From: JAFGUB01 sp050305515
GTDB lineage: Bacteria; Campylobacterota; Campylobacteria; Campylobacterales; Sulfurimonadaceae
Assembly (NCBI GenBank): GCA_050305515.1
Contig: JBNLFL010000040.1
Location: 62,001 to 126,000 of the forward strand
Reading direction: 5' to 3'
DNA length: 64,000 bases
This document shows positions 24,773 to 35,252 of this stretch, piece by piece. Position 1 is the stretch's first letter. Every line of letters begins with the position of its first letter. The notes beneath the pieces were generated by a model that did no database searches, was not told the origin of the DNA, and worked only from the letters and a program-made list of their open reading frames with translations. Position numbers and translations under genes: made by a program.

Positions 24773-27700
24773 TTATCTGCGTCCATCCCTTGTATGTAGA
24801 ACGGTTTCTATAAATTCATCAGATATATATGCCGTTTGAATGTATTGTTTCTCACCGGCAAATTTTGCAATCATATGACCATATCCAAGCAGTTTTTCTG
24901 CTCCTGCCTCATCAAGAATGATGATTGAATTCTTTTCACTGTCCACACGTAATGCAAATTTTGCGCCTAGGTTCGCTCGTAGAATAGGTACAACCACAGA
25001 GTTGTCAGGACGTTGTGTGCTGACAATCAGATGTATGCCAGCAGCTCTAGCTTTACCTGACAGACTTTGGACGGCACTACTAGCTTCTCTTTTGAATTCA
25101 TCATCTAGCATCCAGTCTGCAAATTCATCAAAGATTAGGACAATTCTTGGTATCTTCGAATCAACTTTTCTGTTGTATTTATTAATTTCATTGACTCCAG
25201 CTTCTGCGAATAATGAGTATCTCCTTTCCATCTCATTCACAAGTGTATGTAGCTTTTCAATAGCGAGTTCTTTTTTGGTGATAATGCCATCTTCATCCAG
25301 ATATGGCATGCCTCGATAGCCTGTAAATTCAACTTGTTTTGGATCGACCAATATCAAGCGCAGTTCTTCAGGCGTATTTGTGCGAATCAAATCAACGATG
25401 ATGATATTAAGCAGTACGCTTTTACCGCTTTTTGTCATACCGCCAATAAGTGCATGTGGATCTTCACTGTCAAGGTTATAATAGACTACTTTGTTGTCTT
25501 CTTCATTGCGCCCAAGCAAAATCTTTGTATTTCCAGGCCCATTGCTAAGTTCCCTATTTTCTAAGCAGTCTTCATAGGCGATCACTTGACGTTCTTTACG
25601 CGAAAAAACTAAATCATAAGAACCTGGCACAACTTCGACGCGAAGGAGTTTCAGCATTTTAACAGCTAGGAAGTCATTACTCATTTTGTAGAAGATATTT
25701 TCGTTCCAGCCTAACTCTGGTTCAAGAGATACTCTGATAGCATTTGGTGTAAACAGGTATCTTAGAATTTTTGCGCGATAGCCGTGGTGCATTACAACCT
25801 GTTTGACTGCAGAACTGACTGATTCTCCTTCTGCTTGTTCAGTAGCTTCTTTTCTCGCCTGTTCTTCAGCAAGCTTCTTAGTGTCATCCTCGATGGCTGT
25901 GATATCTGTTTCAATGTGTGCAGGTACTTGAGGTTCGTTCACACTCGGTAGAATAGTTTCTTCTTGTTCAGGCTCGACGTATGAACTTGTCTCAGACAGC
26001 CTTTGTAGTTCATAGGTCGGTAGGGTGAGCTCAGGTACCGTAAGATCAAAGTGCGGCAGCTCTTCAATCATTTTTACAATTGATTTGGAGCCAATGATAT
26101 ATTGCGAAACATTCTCTATGCCGGTTTCAGGCTGATAATTTTCTTCATGATCATAGACACACACAACAGACAAACCCCGGACAATGAACTTAATAGATTT
26201 GTCTCTTCGAATTGCATTACGGATATCTTCTGATGTTAAGTTGCCAACAAAACTTGAATGATGGTTTTCAACTATTAAATCAGAGATTTTTGCGAGCCAG
26301 TACTCTCTGTCGACGTAGGTGCTGCCTTCAAACACTTTGCTGAAAAGAGCATAGGAATCTTTTGTTTGCTGAAGTGATTTTTTTGCCATTTGTGCACGGC
26401 TGCTTTCATTGCAAAACTTGGATTCAACAACATCGATGTAAATGGTAGTAAGTTTTTCTCCCTCAAAGACAGGGGTTATAGCAAGGATGTCTGCGAGGAC
26501 ATTATTCGGAGCAGCCAGGAGCTTTTCTTCGGAGCTAATGCTTGATAGGAACCAATCGGCATAGTCGTCAATAAGGATCAGGATGTTTTGATTCGATGAA
26601 CATCCCTCAAGAAGGGCTTTAGTCAAAACGAGCCCAAGCATTTCATTCGCAAAACGACCTTTACCAATGGCTTTTAGCAAGACATCGCCAGATAGTTCAT
26701 TTGCAGATTTAATAATGCTATCCACGGCAGTCTTGACGATATCTTCTTGCACCTGAAAATCTCTGAACTTTTTTACCAGATGGTTTTCAAGAAGGATGGT
26801 GTTTGCCTTGGAAGAGATGACAAGATTGCGATTGATATGCCGTGCTTTACGGTACTTTATTACATTGGCACCAAACTCTTCAAGAATTTTCTTATCGAGC
26901 AGGGCATCGAGGTTTACTACCCAGTCGGTGCGCTTATGGATCGCTTCTAAGTCTGAGTGGAGACTTTTATGTTGCCTATCTACCTTTAGTGTGGGAATTT
27001 TGTCTGTGTAATCATCACGATGTGTGCTCATAGTCAGATAGAGCAAATTATAAAATGCGCTCGTGAGTTCACTTTTTGCCGGCGATACAAGGTATTTACC
27101 CACACTGCTCTCTTGTAGGGTCATATATTTTCTTTTTGACCACATTGTTGGGTGAAAGTCAAAAAGGGGATATGGCTCTTCAAGCAACTGTCTTCTAAAT
27201 TCAATTTTCGCTTTTGACGATACAAAGTCATTCAAAAATGCGATGTTTAGCTGGTCATTGACATTATCGAGCTGCTTGAAGCTTTGATCGAAAGCATTTA
27301 GCCGGATGTTAGATAAAAAGGAGACTTCGTTGTATTCAAGTGCTTCTTCCGCATCTTGAGTGCTTTGGTTAATCAAAAATGCTCGGTACATTTTGCGAAT
27401 GTGGGATGCATCGACATCATTGAGGTAGATTTCGAAGTTATTCTCTTGTGATGTAAACTCAAGAGACATCAATTTTTTCATGAACTTCACTGGGAAGTCA
27501 TAGTTATTGACGGCGTGCAGTAGAACCTTTAGACTGCTTTGCTTGTGATGGTTGAGTTCTAGATAGTTCTCGATGACTTTACTTAAAATCGCACTTTGGG
27601 AGGTAGGATCGGTGCTTTGTCCACTATCTAAGAAGTTTTGGACGGGTTCCAGTATGGTGTAGTCATCATGTGCTTCTGAGATGTGCAGTATGCTCTGCTC

Positions 27701-29929
27701 ATTGCCCTCAGCATCAAAGAGTCTAAATACTTCTGGGTAGTAAGGGGTTGTAAAACTTTGCTCAAGATCATTGAAAAAGAGATCCTCTTTGATGAGCGGT
27801 GTCTCTGCAGATGTGATGTAGTCGTCAATAAACGCAAAAGTATGTTTGAGCTTTACAAAATATGAAATGATTCGTAGGGGATGGAAAGAGGGAATAATAA
27901 CCGTGTCTTCTTGTCCTACGCGGATAGTAATGAGCGATAAGAAAGGCTCAATAACCTTGGATTTAAAGGCATCGTGAGCACTGTTATTATAGAGGAATTG
28001 ACAAAGTGCAATGTAGGTTTGGCTGAGTTTTTCAACGCCGTCAAAATCAAATGCTGACTTTTCTAAATTCGTAAGAATATCTAGTTCTTGAAGCAGCCAT
28101 GCATATTGCTGCATATATGCAGTAAAAAGCGTTTGAAACTGCTTTAATGAGGCATTGTCTAAAAGCCCTTGCGCAGAGATCATAATGTCTTTGGTTGAAA
28201 TACCAAGATCATTTTTCTTCGAAAATAGGCGATATCCAGAAACATTGCCACGGCTTTCTAGTGAAGAAAAATCAAAAAGTGAAAGCGGTTTTTTCTCTCC
28301 CTTTTCGGAGCTACTTGCACGGTGAATAGCATTGGAATACAGTTTTTTAGTGCTTAGATGATCTTGTATGGCTTCAATATCTTCTTTGTAGCCGTTAGAG
28401 AGGGCATTTGGGTTATAGCTCCAGATGAGTTTTCGTTCAGAAAGTGACTCGCCAGCTGCATTTTTAGCATGCACAATAAAGTGAAGCTCGTTTGCCGCTT
28501 TGGAAAGGCTGCCTTTACGATACTTCTTATCATCTGCCGATAGTTTTGACTTCGTAAGTCGCTCATCAATATCAGCGATAAATTTGAAATCAAAGTGGAT
28601 GTTTTTTGAAACCCTATTGAGTACGGCATAGCGTTTGTGGAGATAGTTGATAGCATGTTTGGTGTAGTTGCGTACAATGGCTGCGGTCTGGGTCTGTTTT
28701 AACGTGACTTCAATGTGATCAATGCTTTCTGAATCTGCTTTGAGCTTCTTGATAGTGTCGAGTAATCCAAGAATAAAGTTCTCAGATTTTGTTTGTGAAG
28801 GATAGAGAAACTTATCCCACTTGTTGCGTAGGGTCTTATTGGTTTCAATAAGCGCCTTATGCTTTTTGTAAATGGGCTCTAATGTATCGCGCAAGCTAGG
28901 GCGTTCACTGGGTCTTAGCTCATCATATTGGAGTAAGCTGTCTTTCTCGTGAACATTCAGTTCACTATCGGAAGATTCGAGAAGGTCTATGGTTTCTGCA
29001 CCTAGCACTTTTGACGTATCGGAGCGGGTTTTTTCAAAAAGGCGATAGATGTAGTCTTTTTGCCAGTCAAGCTGACTAAACTCATCCCTACGTTGTAGTA
29101 GCTCTTTGTAATCCACGGCGATAAACTCATTAATGAGTTCAAATTTAGCAGGGTCACGTTCCTTGAGGAGATCAAACTCTTCACTGTTTTCATCCCGTTT
29201 TTCGATTAATGCTTCCGTGTCTAGTGCTTTATTGCCGATACGTTTTGCCAATGCTGCAGATAAGGCTTTAAAGGATTTAGCGAGTTTTTTGACCTCTTGC
29301 GTTGAGTCGTTTTTCTTGAGACTTTCAAAAAATTTGTGGCATCTAAACGCATATAACACGTTGAGTGCAAGTCCCATAGCATATTCTATGGGATTGCCCT
29401 CGTTTAAGTGTTGTAAGGCTGTTTGTGTGAAGCGTTCCATTTGGAAGGGATCGAGTTCGTCCACTTCTTTTAAAAAGTTTTTGCAGACTTTTTGGAGTTT
29501 GGATTTGCTTTTGCGATCTAAATCAGGATTGTCAATTGCTGCAATGATGGATTCGAAATCTTTGGCTATATCATCTGGAGTTAAAGTATTGATGTCATTT
29601 AGCGTATCAATGGTTTGATTCGTGATAAATACAATATACGCGATTGTGCCAAGGTCTACATTACTATGTTGAATATTTTCATTACGATATTGCGCCATCA
29701 CTTCATGGTTTGCAAAAATGGCATTGCTTGGTGTGGGAGAAAGGGTAATCTTGCTATCTACGATAAACAATACTTCGGGATGTGCGTGCAGCTTAAAGTG
29801 CTGCATGATTGCATTGACAATATCTAGAGGATAATTGGTAAGTATGAACTTGCCACTTGTGTCGTTAGCAGCCGAGGCTTGTGTTTCATAGAGAATTTTA
29901 TTTACGATGTAATTAGCAATATGGTTCAT
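24773..29929 (-). CDS. sspH: SspH/DptH-like FtsK-HerA ATPase of PT-dependent restriction
   Basis: 1,718-residue effector subunit. The C-terminal 230 residues are an FtsK/HerA-type DNA translocase motor: Walker A GGMTKSGKS near residue 1500, LRLILVDPKQVEFTGY, Walker B IVLIFDEFAD near 1600, then STQRPDNSVVVPILRANLGAKFALRV. The rest is a long helical region with an acidic linker near 1350-1390. Size and motor position match DndH/DptH and the SspH of SspFGH modules, which attack DNA lacking phosphorothioates. Its start overlaps sspG by 4 nt. It ends the operon, about 130 bp from a convergent gene; no clear terminator is seen in that gap. Confidence 0.77.
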   Translation of the reverse strand: MNHIANYIVNKILYETQASAANDTSGKFILTNYPLDIVNAIMQHFKLHAHPEVLFIVDSKITLSPTPSNAIFANHEVMAQYRNENIQHSNVDLGTIAYIVFITNQTIDTLNDINTLTPDDIAKDFESIIAAIDNPDLDRKSKSKLQKVCKNFLKEVDELDPFQMERFTQTALQHLNEGNPIEYAMGLALNVLYAFRCHKFFESLKKNDSTQEVKKLAKSFKALSAALAKRIGNKALDTEALIEKRDENSEEFDLLKERDPAKFELINEFIAVDYKELLQRRDEFSQLDWQKDYIYRLFEKTRSDTSKVLGAETIDLLESSDSELNVHEKDSLLQYDELRPSERPSLRDTLEPIYKKHKALIETNKTLRNKWDKFLYPSQTKSENFILGLLDTIKKLKADSESIDHIEVTLKQTQTAAIVRNYTKHAINYLHKRYAVLNRVSKNIHFDFKFIADIDERLTKSKLSADDKKYRKGSLSKAANELHFIVHAKNAAGESLSERKLIWSYNPNALSNGYKEDIEAIQDHLSTKKLYSNAIHRASSSEKGEKKPLSLFDFSSLESRGNVSGYRLFSKKNDLGISTKDIMISAQGLLDNASLKQFQTLFTAYMQQYAWLLQELDILTNLEKSAFDFDGVEKLSQTYIALCQFLYNNSAHDAFKSKVIEPFLSLITIRVGQEDTVIIPSFHPLRIISYFVKLKHTFAFIDDYITSAETPLIKEDLFFNDLEQSFTTPYYPEVFRLFDAEGNEQSILHISEAHDDYTILEPVQNFLDSGQSTDPTSQSAILSKVIENYLELNHHKQSSLKVLLHAVNNYDFPVKFMKKLMSLEFTSQENNFEIYLNDVDASHIRKMYRAFLINQSTQDAEEALEYNEVSFLSNIRLNAFDQSFKQLDNVNDQLNIAFLNDFVSSKAKIEFRRQLLEEPYPLFDFHPTMWSKRKYMTLQESSVGKYLVSPAKSELTSAFYNLLYLTMSTHRDDYTDKIPTLKVDRQHKSLHSDLEAIHKRTDWVVNLDALLDKKILEEFGANVIKYRKARHINRNLVISSKANTILLENHLVKKFRDFQVQEDIVKTAVDSIIKSANELSGDVLLKAIGKGRFANEMLGLVLTKALLEGCSSNQNILILIDDYADWFLSSISSEEKLLAAPNNVLADILAITPVFEGEKLTTIYIDVVESKFCNESSRAQMAKKSLQQTKDSYALFSKVFEGSTYVDREYWLAKISDLIVENHHSSFVGNLTSEDIRNAIRRDKSIKFIVRGLSVVCVYDHEENYQPETGIENVSQYIIGSKSIVKMIEELPHFDLTVPELTLPTYELQRLSETSSYVEPEQEETILPSVNEPQVPAHIETDITAIEDDTKKLAEEQARKEATEQAEGESVSSAVKQVVMHHGYRAKILRYLFTPNAIRVSLEPELGWNENIFYKMSNDFLAVKMLKLLRVEVVPGSYDLVFSRKERQVIAYEDCLENRELSNGPGNTKILLGRNEEDNKVVYYNLDSEDPHALIGGMTKSGKSVLLNIIIVDLIRTNTPEELRLILVDPKQVEFTGYRGMPYLDEDGIITKKELAIEKLHTLVNEMERRYSLFAEAGVNEINKYNRKVDSKIPRIVLIFDEFADWMLDDEFKREASSAVQSLSGKARAAGIHLIVSTQRPDNSVVVPILRANLGAKFALRVDSEKNSIIILDEAGAEKLLGYGHMIAKFAGEKQYIQTAYISDEFIETVLHTRDGRR

Positions 29930-31455
29930 AGATTCTCTTTTCTTCCATAGCGATTCAAGACATAGGCATAACCATCAGACTTGCTTTCAAGTAAACCAAG
30001 AGCACGGAGTCTTTCAAAGAGTCTTATTTTATTCTTTTTGAAATCATTGTCGAAATAGCTTTCTATGAGACGTACAGAATGTTTGTCCGAGACAATAAAT
30101 CCATATTTTTCATAAAGCACATCGATAAACTCATCAAATGGAATGCGTTCAGAAACATTGATTAAAACAAGCGTCTTTAGCCATTCATCACTCGCAAGAT
30201 ATCGGTAGCTATTTGTCTTCTTAACGCTTGCAAGTCCAGTGCCTTTGAGTAGTACCCGGTGAATTGGGAGAAGGTCATTTTTGGCCTTTGCTGAGACGCC
30301 GTCCCAGGTATCTTTCTGTATCTTTTCTAACTTAATGTCATCGGAATATTGGTTGTCATCATTCGCATAGTTTAAATCATTGTCAAGCATCTTAAGTAGA
30401 GCGTCTTTGTCGTCAATGTCACCTAGCTCATCGAAGTATTCTTCGAACACAAGCCGTAATGCTTTTAGGGGTAGTTCCTCATTGATTTTATAAATCTGAC
30501 GAGATGCTCTACGGACATGGTCACTCCGAGAGGCCAAGAGCTCTACTGGGTAAACTACTTTATGGGCTTCATCTTTGATGAGACTGCTTTTGAGGTTCTG
30601 TGCAGCAACGGCCAAGATAAAGTGCACCATGTAAAATGAGGCGATTGATGCGAAATGATGGAAGAGATCATTGTGGGGTATATTTGCTTTAAACAGTGCA
30701 ATAAGATCATCGACTAGCTGATCATATACTTCATGCGTTTCAAGCCGTAAAAAGCCCATTCTTACAGGCTCTTTAGCCGTTTCTTCTGCACCTCTAAAGG
30801 CCGATGCTAGAGCATCCCAGCGCTTGTTTTGTGAAGGGTTTTCAAAAATGTGCTGCATGAGACTTTTAAGCTCATCGATATTTTTGCCCCTGCTTATCAT
30901 CAGGTACAGCACCTCTCCACCTCTTGAGAAGAAGCGACGGTCCATGGTAAATGTTTCTTTGCGGTTATCTACATCTGCAAAGAGGGTACCAAAGGAAAAA
31001 GGGAAAAGAAACTTACTCGTCCAGCGTCTTGAAGTGCTGATTCCAAGTGAAGCTTTTCGCAAAAGCGATACAGATGAAACAAATGTTTCAATAGAGTCAA
31101 ATCGTTCAGGTAGATAGCTATAATCGAGTGGCTTCTCAAGCTTCTGCTGTAAAGTAGATATTATCTCCTTCCATTTGCTGACATCATCTTTATGGGATTT
31201 GTAGATGGTTTCTAGCTCTGGGAAATTGTAGAGAATCGTTCTGAGCTGAATGTCTTTACGGTAATTGACCGTAGTGAGCTCTTTATCGAACAACCTACCT
31301 TCTTTGGCATGATTGGCACATACGTTCAAAAACTCTAGGATCAGTAGCTCTTTATCCTGATCATCTTTAATGCGATGAAACCATATAAGCTCTTGCAAGA
31401 AGGGGGTTTTGATAGCGCTATAGTGCTCTTTGAGTATTTTAGCTTTCTCGAACAT
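29926..31455 (-). CDS. sspG: SspG/DptG-like component of PT-dependent restriction
   Basis: 509 residues from ATG 31455, which has a GAGGG site; a GTG two codons earlier is possible. No catalytic motif is visible. A C-terminal winged-helix-like segment (FERLRALGLLESKSDGYAYVLNRYG) could bind DNA or protein. The assignment rests on its place between the SspF-like and SspH-like genes with overlaps at both ends, the invariant F-G-H order of these cassettes, and comparable length. Function within the complex is not established. Confidence 0.6.
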   Translation of the reverse strand: MFEKAKILKEHYSAIKTPFLQELIWFHRIKDDQDKELLILEFLNVCANHAKEGRLFDKELTTVNYRKDIQLRTILYNFPELETIYKSHKDDVSKWKEIISTLQQKLEKPLDYSYLPERFDSIETFVSSVSLLRKASLGISTSRRWTSKFLFPFSFGTLFADVDNRKETFTMDRRFFSRGGEVLYLMISRGKNIDELKSLMQHIFENPSQNKRWDALASAFRGAEETAKEPVRMGFLRLETHEVYDQLVDDLIALFKANIPHNDLFHHFASIASFYMVHFILAVAAQNLKSSLIKDEAHKVVYPVELLASRSDHVRRASRQIYKINEELPLKALRLVFEEYFDELGDIDDKDALLKMLDNDLNYANDDNQYSDDIKLEKIQKDTWDGVSAKAKNDLLPIHRVLLKGTGLASVKKTNSYRYLASDEWLKTLVLINVSERIPFDEFIDVLYEKYGFIVSDKHSVRLIESYFDNDFKKNKIRLFERLRALGLLESKSDGYAYVLNRYGRKENL

Positions 31456-33283
31456 AGCCACCCTCTACTTGGATTTCATTGAACTGTAGTGTCCCCTCAG
31501 TGTCATTGAGCTCAAAGAGGTTGAAACTGTTATCTAGCTCTTGGTTCTGCAGTATATAGTTCACGACTTGTGATTTGAACGTTAAGACACGCTCATAGTA
31601 CTCGACCGAAAAACTAGTAGGGAGAATGCCATCAGCGATACGTCGTAAAAACTCAAACATATGTAGATCAAGTTCTAGAGAGGCGATGCGTTCTCCAGCA
31701 TATTCTATTTCCAGATTGACCTTGCAGTACTCTTCATCAAAGCCATTGATTAATTGTAAGTAAATGCCCTGGTTGAGACCTTTTTCATTGAACGTTATAC
31801 GGGCAATGACTTCGGAGGAGAGCTTGGACATTGCACTTGTCAACGAGGAACCTATATAAAGCCGGTCACTGCCTTCTTTGCTAAGCAACTCGCCGAGGAA
31901 AATTCGGTTTAGTCCAAGTGCTAGCTCTTTGATGATGTGTTTGGAAGCGCTTTGCCCTTTCTTCAGTGGCGTAATGACGCTTTCATAAAACTCTTCGGCA
32001 TGTTCATAGGTCATAAGTTCATTGACATTGATGGTCACACCGTTCCACAAAATTTTTTCATCGAAATTGAAGAAGAGGTGTCGGCGCAAAAAGAGCAGAT
32101 ACTCTTGAATCTGGGTGCTGTCACCCTCTTCTAGATATTTGTCTTTGGTTGTATTGAAGGCATCGAAATCAAAGAATGGATTAGCGAGTCTTTGAGTGTG
32201 TAACTCCGGAGCCTGGATATCTCCATACAAAATAAAGTTGTCGATATTATTGGTTGTTTCGTAACCTATACGAAGCTCAAGGAGCTCTTTGAAGGGACTC
32301 TGTTCTTGTTTGCTTTTAGAAAGATTGTCTCCGAAGACGTTGATGTAAAAAGATGCATCACCCCTCTTGGATCGCTCAGCATAGTGTGCAATCGCCTCTT
32401 CACAGCTGGAAAAGACCCTTTTTTCGCCTTTGTACCCGAGGATCATGTTGGCGATAAGCATAAATAGTTTGCGCAGGGTGATGTGGTTGTCGTTCAGATC
32501 ACAGCTGCGGATGATGGTCAGCAGCTGCTTTTGGATGTGCGCTTTTTTCAGCAGTGCAATATTGGAGTGAATGGGGCAAAAGATCGTCGGATCAGATAGG
32601 CTTGGACAGTCGGACTCATAACGATCAGCCATATCTAAAATGGCATTGAGTAGCAACTCAAAGTTCTTGGCTGATGATGTTTGACTAAGATCGAGAAGGA
32701 TCAAGTTGCCATTAAGCGTATGCGTATCGTCGATATACTTTTCGATAAGTGTAAGAAGCTTCCCAAAATGCTGAATGTTTCCAGCGTGCATGCTCTCACG
32801 TAGCGTATCTATCAATATCCCATCATTCGCGGCAATGATATAAAGCTGTTTGGAACCTTCGAAGATCGAGTGGTATAACCCTTCTAAGACTGCTTGTTTG
32901 TCTTCTTTTTCGATCTCGGTAAAGTCTTTGATGAATTTGATTTGGAAGCCATTATGAGCGGCTTCTGGGATGTAAGTGTTCCCCCAGTCAGTAGTATCAC
33001 CGTTGATCTGCACATAAAGTTTTCGTAGAAGGTAGGTTTTGCCATCCCCTGCAGAACCAGAGAGAATGATAGAACGTGGCTGTTCGGCGAATGTTTGGAA
33101 GAGTTTAGAAAAGAGACCGTTGTCGATGTTGATTTCGTCAACGCCTAAGAATTGCACATATTTTGACACGTGTTCGTCGTAGGAGGCTTTGTTTTGAGAA
33201 GTTGGGGCGTACGCAGCTAATAATTTAAAAAAGCTTTTTTGCATGGCATGCCCTTCGCTGTAAATTTTCTCAAGCAACTTCAT
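31439..33283 (-). CDS. sspF: SspF/DptF-like P-loop NTPase of PT-dependent restriction
   Basis: 614 residues with a Walker A motif GSAGDGKT at 76-83 and a hydrophobic Walker B-like strand NLILLDLSQTSS near 200, followed by long helical regions. N-terminal position of the P-loop and neighbouring genes fit the DptF family, an NTPase partner of the FtsK-like subunit. It overlaps the PIN gene upstream by 14 nt and sspG downstream, so expression is tightly coupled. Confidence 0.7.
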   Translation of the reverse strand: MKLLEKIYSEGHAMQKSFFKLLAAYAPTSQNKASYDEHVSKYVQFLGVDEINIDNGLFSKLFQTFAEQPRSIILSGSAGDGKTYLLRKLYVQINGDTTDWGNTYIPEAAHNGFQIKFIKDFTEIEKEDKQAVLEGLYHSIFEGSKQLYIIAANDGILIDTLRESMHAGNIQHFGKLLTLIEKYIDDTHTLNGNLILLDLSQTSSAKNFELLLNAILDMADRYESDCPSLSDPTIFCPIHSNIALLKKAHIQKQLLTIIRSCDLNDNHITLRKLFMLIANMILGYKGEKRVFSSCEEAIAHYAERSKRGDASFYINVFGDNLSKSKQEQSPFKELLELRIGYETTNNIDNFILYGDIQAPELHTQRLANPFFDFDAFNTTKDKYLEEGDSTQIQEYLLFLRRHLFFNFDEKILWNGVTINVNELMTYEHAEEFYESVITPLKKGQSASKHIIKELALGLNRIFLGELLSKEGSDRLYIGSSLTSAMSKLSSEVIARITFNEKGLNQGIYLQLINGFDEEYCKVNLEIEYAGERIASLELDLHMFEFLRRIADGILPTSFSVEYYERVLTFKSQVVNYILQNQELDNSFNLFELNDTEGTLQFNEIQVEGGYVRES

Positions 33284-34133
33284 CTTTGAGACTCCACATT
33301 AGTCTCTGTAACTGTTTGATTTTTTGATTGATTACGGCAAGTTTTTTATAATCAGACAAGATGACTTTATTCAAAAGCTTATCAAGCAAAGGATTATTTC
33401 GTTTGATCGAAGGATAACTTTTAGAATGTAGAACTTTTGGAGATATGTCTCCAAAAGCAGTCTGATCGACTAACTCTCTTAATGTTCTTAATAAAGCCTG
33501 CTCTTGAGTGCCTGTGATACCACCAGAAATTTCTGCCTGATCGATTAACTGCAATAGTTTATGAACATCTGCAACATAGAGTTTTTTTAAATTTAGAGCA
33601 AACTCCATTACAACACTTTTTGCGATTAACCCTTGATGATAAAGTACAGCTAGTAAGTCAACTGTAGCCAAGATGTTTCCGATAGCATTGGCTTGGTAAA
33701 AACCCATAAAATCGGCTAAAGCTCCATCATCATCTGTGAAAAAGTTTGTTTGATACAATGATTCATCTTCATAACGAGCCTTATACAGAGCATAGGTGGC
33801 ACAATGTAGTTCTCCATTATCATCTGTATAATTATTGGCGCTTTTCACAAAACCAAGAAGCTCAGTATAGTCATTATCTTTATGATCAACATAATTTGGC
33901 AAATGATGATTGATATATGCCTCAAGAAGCTTCTGTTCTTCTAGAGAAGATAAGTTCGCTGAAAAGTTCTTACGCACTTCATCTCGCACCTTATTGATGA
34001 TAACTATCTCGCAGTCTAGCTTGTTTAATAGTGAAAAGAAATTATGATTAATTTGAAAATTATCCTTATTGCCTTCTACAATATCAGCTTGTAATAGATG
34101 TATGACCGTACAGGCATCAAGGATAAATTGCAT
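33270..34133 (-). CDS. PIN-domain nuclease-like protein
   Basis: 287 residues. The N-terminal half reads as a PIN RNase/DNase fold: FILDACTVIHLL with D6, DNGELHCATYALY with E108, and FFTDDDGALADF with the acidic cluster D134-D136, in the correct order for metal binding. The C-terminal half (about 160-287) is helical and basic, with no known domain. It begins directly after the stop of the AAA ATPase gene and overlaps sspF. Unlike toxin-antitoxin PIN genes it has no small antitoxin partner; a nuclease effector or processing role in the defence system is inferred. Confidence 0.68.
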   Translation of the reverse strand: MQFILDACTVIHLLQADIVEGNKDNFQINHNFFSLLNKLDCEIVIINKVRDEVRKNFSANLSSLEEQKLLEAYINHHLPNYVDHKDNDYTELLGFVKSANNYTDDNGELHCATYALYKARYEDESLYQTNFFTDDDGALADFMGFYQANAIGNILATVDLLAVLYHQGLIAKSVVMEFALNLKKLYVADVHKLLQLIDQAEISGGITGTQEQALLRTLRELVDQTAFGDISPKVLHSKSYPSIKRNNPLLDKLLNKVILSDYKKLAVINQKIKQLQRLMWSLKDEVA

Positions 34134-35252
34134 TTAAGCTTCCCAGGCAATGATGTCGTCAGTAATTGAATCTATAAATTCTTTGTTAATGCTACTTTGA
34201 TTCATAATTAGTGACATTTCTAAAATGATTGAAAAAGTTTCATTGATTTTTCTAGCGGTTAAATTACCAATATGTTCTAAAACATATTTAATTATTTCGT
34301 CTGTTAAGGGGCAAGTAGATTCTTGTATAACGAATAAATTGCATAGTTCACCAACATATGCTGTTGCTTCTTCTAATGTAGGATTCGCAAAATCAATCTT
34401 AGCTTTTGCTCTTGAAGTTAATGCCTCTCCCAGATAAAGAGATAAATCTTCAATATCCATAAATGCTTTTTGCGTAAAGTTTATAAATAACAATAAATTA
34501 TTTGGAGTTTTATCAATAAACTGGCGAATAAAGGTTGTAAATCTATCAGCCAACCCTTTTTTGATTGTATCAATATCTTCAAATTCATCAAGCCATAAGA
34601 TAAATGCGGAGTAATGTTGTTTTTCATAGGTAACACAGTTTATGAACGTGGCTAGAAAATTTGCTATTTGTTCATCGTTTGTCAAACCATATGGCAACTC
34701 TAAATAGCTCAGTGTTGCTTTAGTGCTATCCCCATGGATATAATTTTTCAAGATATTGAAATAATCTTCCTTTCCCTCAGTAGAGTTAATCAGCGATTTG
34801 TAGATATCTGCAATGATCGCGTCATTTGAAAATGTATCTATCATTGTATCGAGTTTTTCAGGCCCGAATTTTGTTTTTAATTCTTGGAAGTCAGCATGTA
34901 TTTTTTCTAAAGAATATTGGCCTAAGAATGAACGCAAAAACTCTTGTACAATATTTCCTGATGAACGAGGAAGAGTGATTTTAATACTAACTGCAAGGTT
35001 TGCACTGTGTTCGGAAGCAAGATCATTTAATGCATTAGTTTTGGAATAATAAAGCGATGCATGTGTTTTACCACTACCATACGATCCCCAGTTCAATACA
35101 ATCCGGGAAGGGAGGGTTTTCATAGCAAGCTTTATTCTAGTTTCAATACCTTGCTTGACAGTATGCATACCAGCCCAAACAAGATCTTTCTTGTCCAGAG
35201 GGGGTGTCAATCGAAAAGGGTTTTCTTTTAAGCCAAGTTCGTTGTAAGTCAT
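34134..35252 (-). CDS. AAA+ ATPase between sspD and sspF
   Basis: 372 residues, ORC/Cdc6-like AAA fold: opening LGLKENPFRLTPP (as in helicase-loader-like ATPases), Walker A GSYGSGKT at 56-63, Walker B FILWLDEFED with D222/E223, and a C-terminal helical lid. Such ATPases often load or regulate a partner on DNA. It overlaps the 559-residue gene by 4 nt and abuts the PIN gene, so the three look like one module. It is not one of the described Ssp components as far as I recognise. Confidence 0.72.
   Translation of the reverse strand: MTYNELGLKENPFRLTPPLDKKDLVWAGMHTVKQGIETRIKLAMKTLPSRIVLNWGSYGSGKTHASLYYSKTNALNDLASEHSANLAVSIKITLPRSSGNIVQEFLRSFLGQYSLEKIHADFQELKTKFGPEKLDTMIDTFSNDAIIADIYKSLINSTEGKEDYFNILKNYIHGDSTKATLSYLELPYGLTNDEQIANFLATFINCVTYEKQHYSAFILWLDEFEDIDTIKKGLADRFTTFIRQFIDKTPNNLLLFINFTQKAFMDIEDLSLYLGEALTSRAKAKIDFANPTLEEATAYVGELCNLFVIQESTCPLTDEIIKYVLEHIGNLTARKINETFSIILEMSLIMNQSSINKEFIDSITDDIIAWEA

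Noticed and set aside
33270..34133. PIN toxin of a toxin-antitoxin pair
   Set aside because: No small antitoxin gene precedes it; it is twice the usual VapC length and is embedded by overlaps in the defence operon.
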